64,000 nt of DNA, from contig JAFEKR010000004.1 of NCBI GenBank assembly GCA_019022495.1, positions 3,596,001 through 3,660,000 on the forward strand, written 5' to 3'. This stretch comes from Epichloe hybrida. Taxonomy: Eukaryota; Ascomycota; Sordariomycetes; Hypocreales; Clavicipitaceae. A program made the translations under genes and the position numbers. Position 1 is the stretch's first letter. Every line of letters begins with the position of its first letter. The notes beneath the pieces were generated by a model. That model saw only the letters and a program-made list of their open reading frames with translations, was not told where the DNA came from and ran no database searches. Shown here piece by piece: positions 43,739-56,300 of the stretch.

Positions 43739-45196
43739 TCAACTAAACTTCTTCTCAAACTTTTTGAACATGCCCGTCACGCCCCTTTCTAGGCGGCCAG
43801 CATTTTCTTCCAATCTCCCTCGTGTTTCTGTTCTGGCTTGATGTTGAGGGAGCTTATTACCTTTATATTCAGACTCAGTTGGTCGATAAAATTGCTGATG
43901 TATGGTATAGTCTTGACCGCTGTGCTGCCCGAGGCTTGGTTGACCGTACGAGTAGCTCTGAATTCCGCCAAGTTGAGTTAGCGGAGCTCCAGTCGCAGGT
44001 CCCTGTTGCAATGCTTGAGCTGTGGGCTGTGGAGGAGGAGGAGGAGGCGGCGGCGGCGGCGAGAATGCCGTAGGCCCAGAGAATGCACCATTGCCAAGCG
44101 AACCATTCAGCCCCTGAGATACCAACAAGACATTTGCAGGCATCGTTGCAGATCTTTGTATTCCTGATTGCTGCGGCGGTGCTGAGAAATGTGGTGGCAA
44201 CCCTGGACTACTGATACTGTTCGGTGGTATTCCAGGACTTGCCAACCCGAGCGGAAACTGAGATTGGGGAGGATATGCGGGAGTGAATGGTTGTTTCTGA
44301 TAATCGTGCGCTACTGCTACCGCAAGAGGATTGAGGGGATCTTCGTCTGGAGGTGGCGTCTTTTCCCGATAATTGATAGTCTCTGGAGCCGCTGGAGCCG
44401 CTGGGTTGTATGCCATCGGAAAAAACTTGGCGGGTTGGGGAGGAGGAGGAAGAGGCAAGGATACCGGCAGGCTTGCTGAGGTTACCGAAGTTTCCGCAGT
44501 GGGTGGTTCATGCGTTACATCTGGTAATAGCGACACAGGCTTCTTCTGATATTGCGGATCTGAGATTGCCACATCCTCCAGTCTCTGAATGACTGAACTC
44601 ATGCCTGGTTGTGGCGCAGGTTCATCCAGAATGTCAACTTGCTTGGCAGGTAGTACTCTTCTGACACCATTGACAAATTGTAAAGCATCCTGCTGGCTCC
44701 AAAAATATATATCCAAAGAATGAAGCTTATAGTGATATTTGTTTTCGTTTTTGGGGTCGTAAGTCGGAAGATGCCATTCATTATGATCCACGGAGTCAGC
44801 GACCGTGAGCGTCACCATGCAGTGTTTTTTATAAGAATATTCCACATGGGCTTGGTCAAGAACTAGCCACCTTGATAGTTAGCTCGTGTTTCTTATTCAA
44901 AGGCGTCGAGGAAGAGACTTCTTACATCCATCAAAAGCATCCTGGTCCTCGGTACCTGGCTGATTGGCTATTTCAATGCGACAGCGTCTCTTGGCCGCAT
45001 GCTCGAAAAGATAGACATATGAGCCTTTCTCAAAGCGATGATGTCTAGGCTTGACGTCTGTGGAACTATAAAAATAATGTATATCGCCGAAGCTGGTCAT
45101 ATCGTGTCATGGTGAGAGGTTTTTCCAGGCTGGTGTGAGATAGTACATAGGCACTTACAGTGTAGCTACATTCTCCTCGTCAGTTCTAGCTGCCAT
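43739..45196 (-). CDS. Conserved Pezizomycotina protein with proline-rich middle
   Basis: Three exons (45196-45159, 45092-44926, 44862-43739) join to 442 residues: MAARTDEENVATLFGDIHYF, then YVYLFEHAAKRRCRIEIANQ, and across the last splice FLDQAHVEYSYKKHCMVTLT. The N-terminal 130 residues look like a compact domain with a histidine- and aromatic-rich strand pattern. The middle is Pro/Gln/Ala-rich with a run of ten prolines, and the C-terminus is an amphipathic basic helix (RLERGVTGMFKKFEKKFS). The function is not known to me. Architecture suggests an adaptor with a folded head and a disordered tail. It is divergently arranged with the Pol kappa gene over 617 bp. Confidence 0.75.
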
Positions 45197-45813
45197 ATTC
45201 TAAGCAACATTCCCAGAAAGCTCAAGCTTGTCGGAATATCTAAGGCTGATATCACAGTGAGTAGGGGGTGGAAAGATACCCGTTGCTGAAAGGAAAGCTT
45301 TGCGGGGAAGGATGGAAGATAGCATGCGCCATCCTGCGACCCCACCGCCTAATTACTTCCGGCCAGGGCGAGAAAAGAAACCTAGGGTTATGTCGATCAA
45401 GGTCTCTTCCGAGTCTTCCCTAATAAGACTATTGCATATCTAGGTAGGTACATGCATTGACCCATGACATGTCCGGTTCTGGTGGTTTTCTGGGCGCTTA
45501 AATACTGTTAGTTGGTTGTGCGGCTAGCCAATAGGCTCAAAGAAATGGCTCAGCCGTGTTCCCTACCTGAAAAAGAGTGGATTCTTCAACTGGCTGGCCA
45601 TATTTCAGAAAATCTAGTCACATGACTTCGCGTCTGCTTTCTGTCTACGGATTGCAACTCGACGCGTAATAATGCAGGGACACAAGGGCAAAAGTCATAT
45701 GCCAACGACGTTTCCTTTTCTAAGGTTTGCAATGAATGCCTAGGTTTTCAAGGCATTGAGTCGACTCTTTGCGTCGCCCCACAGGGAATTTTCTGGATCA
45801 TCAGCTCGATACG
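45197..45813. other. Divergent promoter region
   Basis: Shared upstream region of the proline-rich protein gene and the Pol kappa gene. No specific site is assignable. Confidence 0.4.
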
Positions 45814-47742
45814 ATGTCGGACGTAGAAGCGGACTTTGCTGATCGAAAAAATGGCAAGCTGTCGAAGGAAGAACATAAGCTGGAATCCTTGAAGTATCAT
45901 CTTCTAGGGCCCTCTTTGACAAAGGCTGGCCAAGACAGAGTTGACCAAAGCAAGGTACAATTTCCCAACGTTCCTATTGCATTGCGACAGTTGTGTGTTA
46001 ACCGCTATGGTCAATAGGTTTCGGAAATCATCTACAATGCGTCCAAGGGATCGAAGTTCTTCAACCGTGAGGAAGTGAAAGATCAAGTTCTGACGCATAA
46101 GATTGAAGAGCTTCTTGCGAGAAAGCGTCGTTTAGAGAATCAAGACCTAACATGCGAGCTGCGGACCGCTGACCGTATCATCAGTGAGATGGAATTGTCG
46201 CGAGACTTAGGTCAGCACATTGTTCACATCGACTGTGACGCCTTTTATGCGGCAGTAGAACAGCTAGAACGCCCAGAACTCAAGGATGTTCCGTTTGCTG
46301 TCGGCGGAGGCGTCCTAACAACCTGCAATTATGTTGCTCGACAATTTGGATGTCGCTCGGGAATGGCAGGTTTTGTAGCCAAAAAGTTGTGTCCCTCTCT
46401 GATTCTTATCCGACCAAATTTTGGCAAGTATACTTCAAAGGCTCAAGAAGTTCGTGAGGTATTGGTAAACTACGATCCTCGATTTGAAAGCGCCAGCATT
46501 GATGAGGCATATCTGAACATTACAGAGTACTGCCAGGACAGCTCCATCGAACCTGTCGAGGCAATTGAGCAATTGAGACAAGAGATTCACGAAAAGACTG
46601 GCATTACCGTATCGGCTGGCATCGCAGCGAATACGAAGCTTGCAAAGATCTGCTCCAATACGAACAAGCCAAATGGTCAATTTGTCTTACCAAGCGATCG
46701 AGCATCCATAATGAGATTCATGAGAGAGTTGCCTACAAGGAAGGTGAATGGTATCGGCCGCGTACTAGAGCGTGAGCTGAGAGAAATAGGTGTGATCACC
46801 TGTGGGGATATATACGAGCAACGACAATACCTAAACTTGCTGTTCGGCGAAAAGACATTTGAGTTCCTTCTTAGCTGCTTTCTTGGCCTAGGACGCACAA
46901 GGATTCAGCCTGCTGAGGAATATGAGCGTAAAAGTGTAGGAACCGAGAGCACATTTCGAGAGATGTCCGATCCCATGAAATTGAGGGAGAAGTTACGATG
47001 CATCTCAGAGGACCTGGAACAAGATATGCGAAGGGCTGAATGCAAAGGCAGGACTCTCTGTTTGAAAGTCAAGTTGCATACATTCGAGGTTCTCACCCGA
47101 CAAGCTGTTACTCCAAGGGCCATATGCTTGGCCGCTGATCTCTACGCCTTCTCTCTTCCGATTCTCAGCAAGTTAGAACAGGAGATACCTGGCATGAAAA
47201 TCAGGTTAATGGGCTTGCGTTGTACCAATTTGGCTAGCACCAAGAGACCTGACACAATGGCATTTTTTGGTCTTAAAAGGCGGAGACCTGATACTGTTTT
47301 GGCAGGCGCACAAGTACCCGAAGAAATGGACGCTGCATCAGAAACGAACGCAGATGCTGAAAGGGAAGAGCCGGCTGCCGACAAAATACAGTTGAGTGGA
47401 GGCACTTTCCAGAAGGATGACCCTGAGCAACTTGAAGACAGTGTATTTAGTAGACATGGCAAGCAGGTGATAACAAATCCTCGGAAGCAAAATTCTGAAG
47501 TCGAAGATAAACTGTGGGAATGTCCTGTTTGTCTTCGGCCACAACAGCCTGATGAGAAGGGTTTCAACGATCACATTGATCTATGTTTATCTCGCCAGAC
47601 AATAAGAGATGCAATACAGGGCCAAGAAGCCAGCAAGCAACAATTGATCCAACCGGTATCGAAACGACCGCGTTCCAAAGATCAAAAGAGAGCAAAAGCC
47701 TCACAGGTTGACCCAAAACAAAAGAGGCTTTATTTTGTATAA
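45814..47742 (+). CDS. DNA polymerase kappa (Y-family, DinB)
   Basis: Two exons (45814-45954, 46018-47742; 63-bp intron) give 621 residues. The N-clasp typical of Pol kappa is present (LGPSLTKAGQDRVDQSKVSE then IIYNASKGSKFF). Catalytic carboxylates lie in HIVHIDCDAFYAAVE (about residue 115) and SASIDEAYLNIT (about residue 206). The helix-hairpin-helix region reads RKVNGIGRVLERELREIGV, and the little-finger domain contains ERKSVGTESTF. Near residues 545-573 a UBZ-type zinc finger is seen (CPVCLRPQQPDEKG then FNDHIDLCL), which usually binds monoubiquitinated PCNA. The C-terminus is basic. Pol kappa bypasses bulky minor-groove lesions and extends mismatched termini. The protein appears intact; convergent with the FKBP gene. 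Confidence 0.95.
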
Positions 47743-48003
47743 CTTTACGAATTCCCCTTAGCTACTATTCTACATTTACCGCGAGAGGGAAATCGGAGTA
47801 GCGCATCTAACTTGACGGTACCAATCGTTCTGATTCCCTTGACCTTCTCATGAACTAATGGAAGACTACCATACTATGTATACTGCAACCGTATGAATTG
47901 AAAGAGAGGATTTTGGTGCTGCAGAAGTGTTTGTCGCGGCTTGCTACTTATGAACATTGGGGTGTCCCAATCGCTCATATGAACGTTCATGTGCGCGGAA
48001 GAA

Positions 48004-48787
48004 TCATAATTCTTCATGACCTTGTTCATCATCAGTATCGGCGACGAAAGTCTTGACAGCCTCAGCAGCTTCCGAGACGATATTGGCTACTTTCTCGCCA
48101 GCCTTTTGAGCCACCTCCTGCTTTTCGTCCTCCTTCTCAGGAGGGGCCACTCCCGCAATGCCAACTAGTTCGGTTTCGAAAACTTGATGCCGAGCTACGT
48201 ATCAGTACACACGTTGAGGAAAAGATAGATAGGCCAAGACACGCACCTAGAGTAGAGTCAGGAGGAATTGGGCCAATACCACGCTTGCCGTATGCTAGCT
48301 CAGGTGCGATAGTCAAAGTCCTTACACCTGTCAGCCGCTGGCCTGATTAAGCAAGCGTGTGCATCGGTCATCAACTCACCTTTTCTCTCCGATACACATG
48401 TCGTTCAGTCCTTGATCCCAGCTGTATCGCCTATGTCAGTATCTCTAGAATCTCAACATACACAAAGATAGAACGGCAGTTGCCGTCTCACCCCTGAATC
48501 ACTTGTCCAGCCCCCAACGTAAATTTTAGAGGTTGACCTCTATCGTAGCCTTGACAAGAAGACAAAATATCAGCACACTTCTTTGAGTGCGGGATCGGCG
48601 CGGACATACTAGCATCAAATTTCTTTCCAGATCCACTCAGAGTTCCTTTGTAATGCATTGAAATTTGATCGCCCTTCTGAGTCTTTCGGTCGCACTTCAC
48701 GCTGTGCGTGACCTCAATCACGAGTTCCTCAGCAGCAGCGAGACTAATGGCCGCAGCCAAAACAGACATAACTGTGGTGGTTTTCAT
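48004..48787 (-). CDS. ER-luminal FKBP-type peptidyl-prolyl isomerase
   Basis: Five exons are read: 48787-48610, 48549-48492, 48421-48380, 48320-48247 and 48182-48004, giving 176 residues. The first intron (60 bp) is a multiple of three with no stop, so an unspliced reading looks deceptively open; removing it restores [20 protein letters not shown]. Features: a signal peptide [19 protein letters not shown], a single FKBP domain ([60 protein letters not shown]), an acidic and basic tail, and a C-terminal HEEL, a likely variant of the HDEL ER-retention signal. It would catalyse proline isomerisation during protein folding in the ER, like FKBP2/Fpr2. Confidence 0.92.
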
Positions 48788-50606
48788 CGCGAGATGCCAC
48801 AGAAAAGATAACTCAATTGAGGGATTTCGAAGCTGTCGCTGGGGAGGACAATGCTGAAGATGTAAATTGCGCAAATATTGATCAAGATGGTAGAGACCAA
48901 GAACCGTTCAGGCCAGCAGCCGGGTTGAGATGTTGCCAGGTAAGACAAGTTGGGGGAGCCAAAGGCGCTCCGACCCGACCACTGTGGATCCAGCGTTAAC
49001 TCTACGACCTGCTGCTAACTATCCCACTGTCAAAAACAGCCAGGAGTTGATTATGATTATGTAGAAGTCAAAACAGTATGTGTACACACATCATCTGACT
49101 GTGTGAACACTCGGCTGTATGCTCTCCCTGGTCAGACCTAAGCTCTGGCGCTGCTACACCCACTGTGCCACTCACTGTAATACCTGGTTACAATACTTGC
49201 TGTCGCACGTCTTTGGCCACATACCAGCTCCCTTTTGGGCCTATTCGATACATGTACATGTTAACGCTCAGACTACGGGCTTTTTGACACCCACTGCACG
49301 CTAGCTAGCATTGGTTGGCGACACAGAAACGCGCGTGACACGGAACAAACGAAACAGAGGTACACAATCTCGAAAACAAGGCGTCTGTCAGTGTGACAGG
49401 CGTGTATCATTCCGTCGTCGAGGGAAATTCGAATCGACGCAGACTGGTTGCGGAGGTGCCTCGGTCAGGAACGGTGACGTATGCAATACCACGGTCCACC
49501 CACAAATATATGAGGAATCCTCGGGTTATCCAAGGTATCGGCCACCACTGGGCTATCGATGGTTCCTGCATTGGGAATACTCGAAAAATATGTTTTCAGC
49601 AAATCATGAACTGGCGAGGAACAACCCTGCAATAGTTCAACGATGGGGGGGTGGGTATTTCCTAGCGATGCGTGCACATGCCTCGTGTAGAACTATACGT
49701 ACTCCGTAAAATCCAGATTCTCCTCGTGATAGCCATCGCGACTGCTGCTCCCTTGTTCAAGTTGTCAAGGGCCGCCCGTCAAAAAAATCGCATAGGCAGT
49801 TAAACAAACAATCACTCTTAAATAGGACTTGCGTTTGCCAGAACACACTTGGGGTGGACTTGACACACCGGCTGGGGTATGCGTGCGATGCTTGGCCGTC
49901 ATCTATCAATTGTAGCGTGAAGGATTGTACTGGTGGTCTCGTAGTTTTATTGTTAGATACCCAAGGTACCTATTTAGTGATAATACAATTCAGACAGGAA
50001 CGGAACGAAGCGGGCTTCGATTTGTAGCGACATACCTAGTAAAGCCTATTAATAGTTCTTGCCAAGGACTTCTCTAATATCATCAGGGGTGCTAACCCTG
50101 TCCAAACAAGTCGTGGTCTGATGGTGAACCAGGCATCTTCGCGAGGTTTCCGAGAGGAGGCTGTGTTCATGCCTTGGTGCTTTGTTCATGGGGAAACAGG
50201 GGAATGATCATGATGGGTTTGGCCCTTGGCAAATGCTGTCTGGGTCCGTCGCTTGGCCTATGCTGATTTATTTTGAGGCCTCACAGGTGTGATATGTAGT
50301 TATGTATCCGTAGTCCGCAGCCGACACACGAAGACCCCCTGAGTCCAATAACCCAGGCTGGTTTCAACGTTCCGGGGTGTATGGGACTGGGTCAACTTGT
50401 CAACTGCAACGAAGGCGATAACCAAAAAAAAGTGGGGCGTGGCACGATCATGCATCATCATCCACCCAGCCAGCACCTTCCAACTCACGACAACGACCAC
50501 CCGAGCATCTGCCACCATAATCAACCACGGCTGGAGGAGGCATCTCCCACCATGATTGCGTCCGCGTAGAAACCTCCCCTTCCTCCTCACAGCCCAGCAG
50601 CCCGCC
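48788..50606. other. Intergenic region FKBP-SEC6
   Basis: About 1.8 kb. Several frames of 60-130 codons are present but none shows a domain. A TACTCCGTA word occurs at 49700. The right part is the SEC6 promoter. Confidence 0.35.
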
Positions 50607-52874
50607 ATGGACGACGGACCTGTGCCCAAGCTGTCGGAGCTGCTCAAACACCCCGATGACCTCGACAAGATCCCTGCCCTCAAGCAAGAATGCGCGCGGA
50701 AAAAGGCCATCGTCGACGGCCAGCTCCGTAACGGCCTACGCGAGCAGCTGGAGACGACGCAATCGGGCATGACGGGCTTGAGCGACGGCCAAAAGACGGT
50801 GCAGCTCATCAAGGAGGAGATGATGAAGATTGATCGGCTCTGCTCCGAGTCGCAGACCATGATCAAGGACATTGCCAGCATAAACCTGGTGTCGCAGGCG
50901 CACCGCAACTTTGTCGCCGTCGAGACGATGCGGCGCGACCTGGAGACGTTCGACGGCCGGCTGACGCTGGTGGAGAAGATGCTGCGCGAGGACGACCAAG
51001 ACCAGGAGAACATGCCCAACCTGCTGCCGTGCCACTACGAGCTCACGCGGCTGAGGAACATTCGAGACGACGCCATGGAGCAGATCCAGCGGGCCGGGGA
51101 CCCGGGCCTGGAGTCGACGCTGGAGGACTACTTTGCGCGGCTGGACGACACCATCGACTGGTTCGACGAGCACGTGGGCCTGCTGGCCATGAACCTGATC
51201 AACCTGGTGGTCAACGACAACAACGGGCTGGTTGTCCGGTTCGCCGTCGTCATGGAGGCCGAGGAGAAGAGCGACGAGAGGGTCATGGCCCTCCAGGAAG
51301 CGCTCAAGGACCACGAGGAGATGGCGGCGCGGTTCCAGAGCATCACTAATGGAGCGAGAAAAGCACGCGGGTATAAGGATAAGTTCCTGCAGGCCATTAG
51401 GCTTAGCGCGGAGCAGCAGTTCGAGGCAAGCCGCGACGAGTTCCTTGATGACGCGACTAAGCTCGAGAAGACGATGAAGTGGTACTTTAACGACCTCAAC
51501 GCGGTGCGCGTGGGCATGTCGCCCCTGACGCCCAAGAAGTGGAGGATCGGCAAGACGTACGCCGACATATACCACCAGCTGATGCACGACTTCCTTGTCG
51601 GCATGGTGGATGACCCGGAGGGCAGCTCGGCGCACACGCTTGAGATCGTGGGCTTCCCTGAAAAGTACTATAAGAAGATGGCTAAGATGGGGTACCGGCA
51701 GGAGGACCTCACGCCTCACGTCATTGACAACCGCGAGGCCGAGCTTGTGCGCGACTTCCGGCAGCTCATCATCAAGTTCCTGGACGAGTGGATTGACCGC
51801 ATCTTTGACCAGGAGAGGCGCGACTTTGCCGAGCGTAACGTCGAGGGCTCCAACCTCGACCAGGACGAGTACGGCTACTTCCGGACGAGGAACCTCGTGG
51901 CGCTCTGGCGCATGCTGCGCGAGCAGCTAGACGCGGGCGCCAACTCGAGGCGCTCCGACGTGGTCGAGGGCGTCGTCGACGCCATGTTCCTCCGCCTGCG
52001 CGCCCGCCAGCAGTCGTGGCAGCGTATGCTCGAGGACGAGGCCGCCGGCTACGAGGCGGGCAGGGTCCCCGAGGCCGAGGGCTTCCAGGCCCTCCAGGAC
52101 TGGCTCGTCGCCACGGCAAACGACCAGATCGCCTGCATTGACGACAATGATGGCGAGGACGAGGCCCCCCGCCTCGGCTACCTGTCGTCGTTCCGCGCCA
52201 AGTTCGAGCCCCTTGTCACACCCGCCTACCTCGAGCGCGGCGAGCACGAGGTCCACGCCCTCCGCGACGGCTACGTTGACTTCTCGACCTGGTGTATGAC
52301 AAAGTTCGCCCACCTCATCTTCGCCGTTGACTTTAGGTCCGTCATGCCTGACTTCTTCACCCCCCGGTGGTACGCCGCCACCGCCATGAAGCAAATGGTC
52401 GTCACCTTTGACGAGTACGTCAGTGACTACCGCCAGGTCCTCCACCACTCCCTCGTTGACATCTTCATTGAGATCTTCGCCGACGAGCTCCTCGTGAGGT
52501 ACCTCTCCTCGGTCCGTAACCGGGGCGCTAGGTTCCGCCGTGCCGACCCCTTCCGCGATAAGCTCTTTGACGACATCTCCACTGCCTTTGAGTGCTTCTC
52601 CGCCTTGCCCAGCCCTGACGTCGCAAGCTCTATTAAGCAGACGTGGAGGGTCACGGAGCCCTTCCTTGCCCTCCTGTCCTGCGATAAGGATGCCGTTGCC
52701 GATGAGTTCGCTGCCTTTAAGACAAACTACTGGGATCTGCAGCTTACTTGGGTCGAGGCCGTCTTAAGGTCCAGGGATGACTTTGAGAGGGCCATGCTTA
52801 ATGCTGTCAAGGCGAGGGCCGCGCAGATGGACGTTGCGAGGGGGCCCGAGACAATCATGGGTAAGATCAAGTAG
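50607..52874 (+). CDS. SEC6: Exocyst complex subunit Sec6
   Basis: 755 residues from the ATG at 50607 (MDDGPVPKLSELLKHPDDLD), without introns. The frame remains open upstream, but this ATG gives the family start. The N-terminal third is coiled-coil (QLIKEEMMKIDRLCSES, ETMRRDLETFDGRLTLVEKM), followed by LLPCHYELTRLRNIRDDAM and the helical-rod Sec6 domain containing IRLSAEQQFEASRDEFLDD, DLTPHVIDNREAELVRDFRQ and the C-terminal FVVTFDEYVSDYRQVLHHSL-like segment (MVVTFDEYVSDYRQVLHHSL). Sec6 is a core subunit of the octameric exocyst tethering secretory vesicles at the plasma membrane of the growing tip. GC-rich third positions are far more pronounced than in neighbours such as Pol kappa, which also opens long antisense frames. 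Confidence 0.95.
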   Translation: MDDGPVPKLSELLKHPDDLDKIPALKQECARKKAIVDGQLRNGLREQLETTQSGMTGLSDGQKTVQLIKEEMMKIDRLCSESQTMIKDIASINLVSQAHRNFVAVETMRRDLETFDGRLTLVEKMLREDDQDQENMPNLLPCHYELTRLRNIRDDAMEQIQRAGDPGLESTLEDYFARLDDTIDWFDEHVGLLAMNLINLVVNDNNGLVVRFAVVMEAEEKSDERVMALQEALKDHEEMAARFQSITNGARKARGYKDKFLQAIRLSAEQQFEASRDEFLDDATKLEKTMKWYFNDLNAVRVGMSPLTPKKWRIGKTYADIYHQLMHDFLVGMVDDPEGSSAHTLEIVGFPEKYYKKMAKMGYRQEDLTPHVIDNREAELVRDFRQLIIKFLDEWIDRIFDQERRDFAERNVEGSNLDQDEYGYFRTRNLVALWRMLREQLDAGANSRRSDVVEGVVDAMFLRLRARQQSWQRMLEDEAAGYEAGRVPEAEGFQALQDWLVATANDQIACIDDNDGEDEAPRLGYLSSFRAKFEPLVTPAYLERGEHEVHALRDGYVDFSTWCMTKFAHLIFAVDFRSVMPDFFTPRWYAATAMKQMVVTFDEYVSDYRQVLHHSLVDIFIEIFADELLVRYLSSVRNRGARFRRADPFRDKLFDDISTAFECFSALPSPDVASSIKQTWRVTEPFLALLSCDKDAVADEFAAFKTNYWDLQLTWVEAVLRSRDDFERAMLNAVKARAAQMDVARGPETIMGKIK

Positions 52875-53396
52875 AGTAGAGTAGGGTGTAGTCAAGTGAT
52901 GAGAAAGATTTGAAAAAAAAAAAAAAAAGTGACCTTTTTTTTTTTTCCCCCTCTAGTCTTGTTCTTATTCGGTCGGCCGTCTTAACGTTAGATTGCCATG
53001 CAGGACTGGGGGATCGACGACCAAGGCGTTTTTTCAAAATAAGAGTCATTGATACGATGCAGAACTGGCTGACTTGACACACGCTCATGTTCGATGGTGG
53101 CCTAACCTAGCACGTCAGGCGTTGGCAAAGCGTTTCCTTCTACGCACATTATATACACTCTTAATATCCGTAAGCTACGATGCTAAAAAAAAGAAAACTC
53201 TTCTTCTCGCTTAACACGACATCTTGAAACACAAAAGGAACAAGTAGAGGTAGGTAGAGCTGCTTTCCTCCACGATAATGACGGCTATGGTGGTGAACCA
53301 AAAAAAAAAAAAAGCTATTACATCATAATCGCAAATCCACTATTACCCACTGCTTCTCTGGCAGAAGCTCATCCTCTCTCTGCAAACTCGCGGCCT
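52875..53396. other. Intergenic, convergent 3' flanks of SEC6 and the EH-domain gene
   Basis: Contains A- and T-runs (52,913-52,927 and 52,935-52,946) that could act in 3'-end formation. No gene is recognised. Confidence 0.4.
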
Positions 53397-56300
53397 CTAT
53401 GACTTGCTTGCAAGATAGTTGGCAGCCTGATCAACATGTTTTTTGTTAGCATCTTGACATGACAAGAGACGATAAAAGGAGAATCAAAAATGTCCCTGTT
53501 TCTCGACAAATATGAGGGGGCCGACTTACCTTTTCTAGATTATAGTCGTACTTTTCGAGCGCAGAAACGGCATCAGTGCGGGTGTAGCCCATGCCCGTCA
53601 GGCTTTTGAGGATCGGATCGTCGTGCTCTCCCTTCTCTGTGAGAGCCCGACCTGGTGCTGATGGGCGCTCTGGGCCGTTTTTGCCGTAGTGGTTGGTGCT
53701 GCCACTGCCCTCCACGACGCCGGGGGGCGTCACATTGCTGGGGGGTTCGTCTAGACCAGCAAAGATTGCGTCCCAATCATGGGAGTCGGCCGTCTTCTGC
53801 TGGGTAGCGCTTCCGGCTGCAGAGCTGTGAGACACAAAGTCGAAAGTGCTTTCATTGCCAAACGCCGTAGACTCACTCTTGCCCTGGCTGGCTGGTGGGC
53901 TGCTGTCAAACACAGGATTGAAGTCGTCCCGTGAGATGTTGGCGAAATCATCATCTGCAGACCCTTCTTTGGCGTCCTCAAGTCCCTCAAAGTCGTCGTC
54001 CAAGTCATCAAACACCCCCTTGCCTGTGGGCTTTGCGGCACCTGATGCTGATGCCGACGCTGACGCTGACGCTGAAGAAGAGGGAGGAGCTTCAGCGGCC
54101 CCGAAGAGATCATCGGCAGTCATAGTTTTCGATTGCGAATTGTTGTTGGTGACTGTGGCAGGTGACGATGGTTGTTCCGAGCTGAGAGAAGAGGCGGTCA
54201 GTCTTCCACGCAGAGGGGAGAGAGATCAGAGCATGAGTCAGCCGCCGGGAAATCAAGTCAGACTTACCTCTTACTCGACTCTTCTACAGGCTGTTTGGCA
54301 GGTACTGCGGGGGCGGCTGCGCCCACAACCGCAGAGCCTGTTGCGGGCTGTTTGGTGGTATCTGTACCCGCGGCGGTACCCTGCGTCTTGCCATCCTTGC
54401 TCGGCGGTGAAGCTGGCGCAAAGTCGTCATCAAATCCGCCATGCTCGCTCTCAGATTCAGAATCGTCATCACGCTCCAGCTCGGAGATGGGAGGGAACTC
54501 CGTGCTAAAACCATCGGCGGTCTTATCCTTGGTGCTGCTCGAGTCACCCGCCACTGGCTGGCTCCTGCCCGAGCTAAAGGCAGCAAAGGCATCGTCGAAA
54601 TCGGCTTTAGCCTTGGCTTGGTCAGTGCCGCAAAAAGGATCGGGTTTGACTCCCCAGGACAGGGCACTGGGCTCATTCTCCTTTGCCTTCACAGCAGCAT
54701 CGTGAACGGATACAGCAGCTGGAGCCTCGCCGGCAACAGGAGTTGATCCGGGGGTTTCGCTCCTGCCATCGTCCTCGCCATTCGATTCTCTAGAGCCGCC
54801 GGCTGTGGGGCCGTCAGCTCTGGAGGCAGGAGGCGAGACTTGGCGAGAGGAGGAAAGTGATTCGGGTTTGTCGGGAAACGGTAGGAAGCTGGAGCTGATT
54901 TGTCTCGACGCAGGAGGCGCTGGAGGTTCCGTGTTGGCGGTGCCCAGCCGGCTCAAGTTGGGACTGGCTCTTCCAGCATTTGGAAAGGATCCAGCACTGG
55001 CTGCTGATGCGCCAGTATGTTGCTGCTGCTGGAAAGCTGGCGGCGGGGGAGGAGTGCTGCTGGTGTTGGTGTTGGTGTTGGTGTTGGTGCTGCTGCCAGC
55101 AAATGACGGCCCAAACACATCATCAAACGACTTGTCAGTGTAAGATCTAGCAGGTGGGGATGCAAAGGCGCCCATCATGTCGGTGCTAGCTGTTCGCTTG
55201 AAGAAGGGGTTATTAGCACTTGATGTAGACAGCGCCGGGCTGGCAATCTGGGCGGCCCCAGACGCAGGCGAGCTGCTATTAATCTGCCGCGACACATTCT
55301 CTCCGCCCCTCGTCAGCTCGTCAGCTTCTTTCTTAAGCCTGTCCCTCTCTCCCTCGGTAGTAGCCAATTGTTTCCTGTTGATGGCAACGAGGCCCTTTTG
55401 CTGGCGACTGTCGGACCTGAGCTTTTCAATCTGAGGCTTGATTTGGGCAATCTCGCCATTCACGACGCGGATGCGCTCTCTCAGGGCCGCATTCTCCTGC
55501 TGATCCGCCTGGAGAGCAGCCGTCAGTTGCTGGTGTTGAGTCTGTACATCCCTGAAGGTGCCCTCGAGGGTCATACACTCGGACTGGAACTTTTGCGTCT
55601 CGGACCTGGATTTCCTCAGTTGCTCCTCGAGAGACCGAGTATCTTCTGCTTCCTTTTCATACAGGGCACGGAGCTGCGCTAGCCGTTGCTCAAAGTTTTG
55701 CTTTTGAGAATTGGTCTGGTTGAGCTCGGCTTGCGTTGTCGTGCGCTTGTTCTGAACATCTTGCATCTGTTTTGATAGGGTTCCGATTTGACTCGACAAA
55801 TTGGCCAATTCCGTTGTTTCACCAGAAATCTTTTTGCTAGCCTCTGGGTCATTGTCCTCTAGTAGATCTTCGGAGAATGTGGGAGTATTAATACCTCCCG
55901 GCGGCCCGGTCAATCCTCTCCCAAAGGACGAAGAAGGAACAAAAGGCTTGAATGTGCCTCCTGTGGCAGTGGGCCGGATAGGTGATGACGGGGATAGAAT
56001 GGCGGAACCGCCAGCGAAAGGATCATTGGCATTGGACCCCCCGGTAGATATGGTGGTCTGCATTGGCGCGGGAGCTGGCGGGTTGGGAGTCGGTTCAAGC
56101 CCGAACAAGTCGTCGAGCGCCGACTTGGACTGCTGCTGCTGCTGCTGCGGTGGCGGCGCCGGCCGCGCGGTAGCGGGAGGAGGGAAAGGAGGAGGCGGCT
56201 GCCGTTGATTTCTTACGCTCGGAGGCAGAAGGTTCGGGGGCAAGGTGCTGGGAAGCGGCCCTCCGCTGCCGCTCCTTTGCTGGCGGATGAGATACATGGC

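Noticed and set aside
50736..51719. 327-codon minus-strand frame and other long antisense frames within SEC6
   Set aside because: Same codon-bias effect; the plus strand encodes an intact Sec6.
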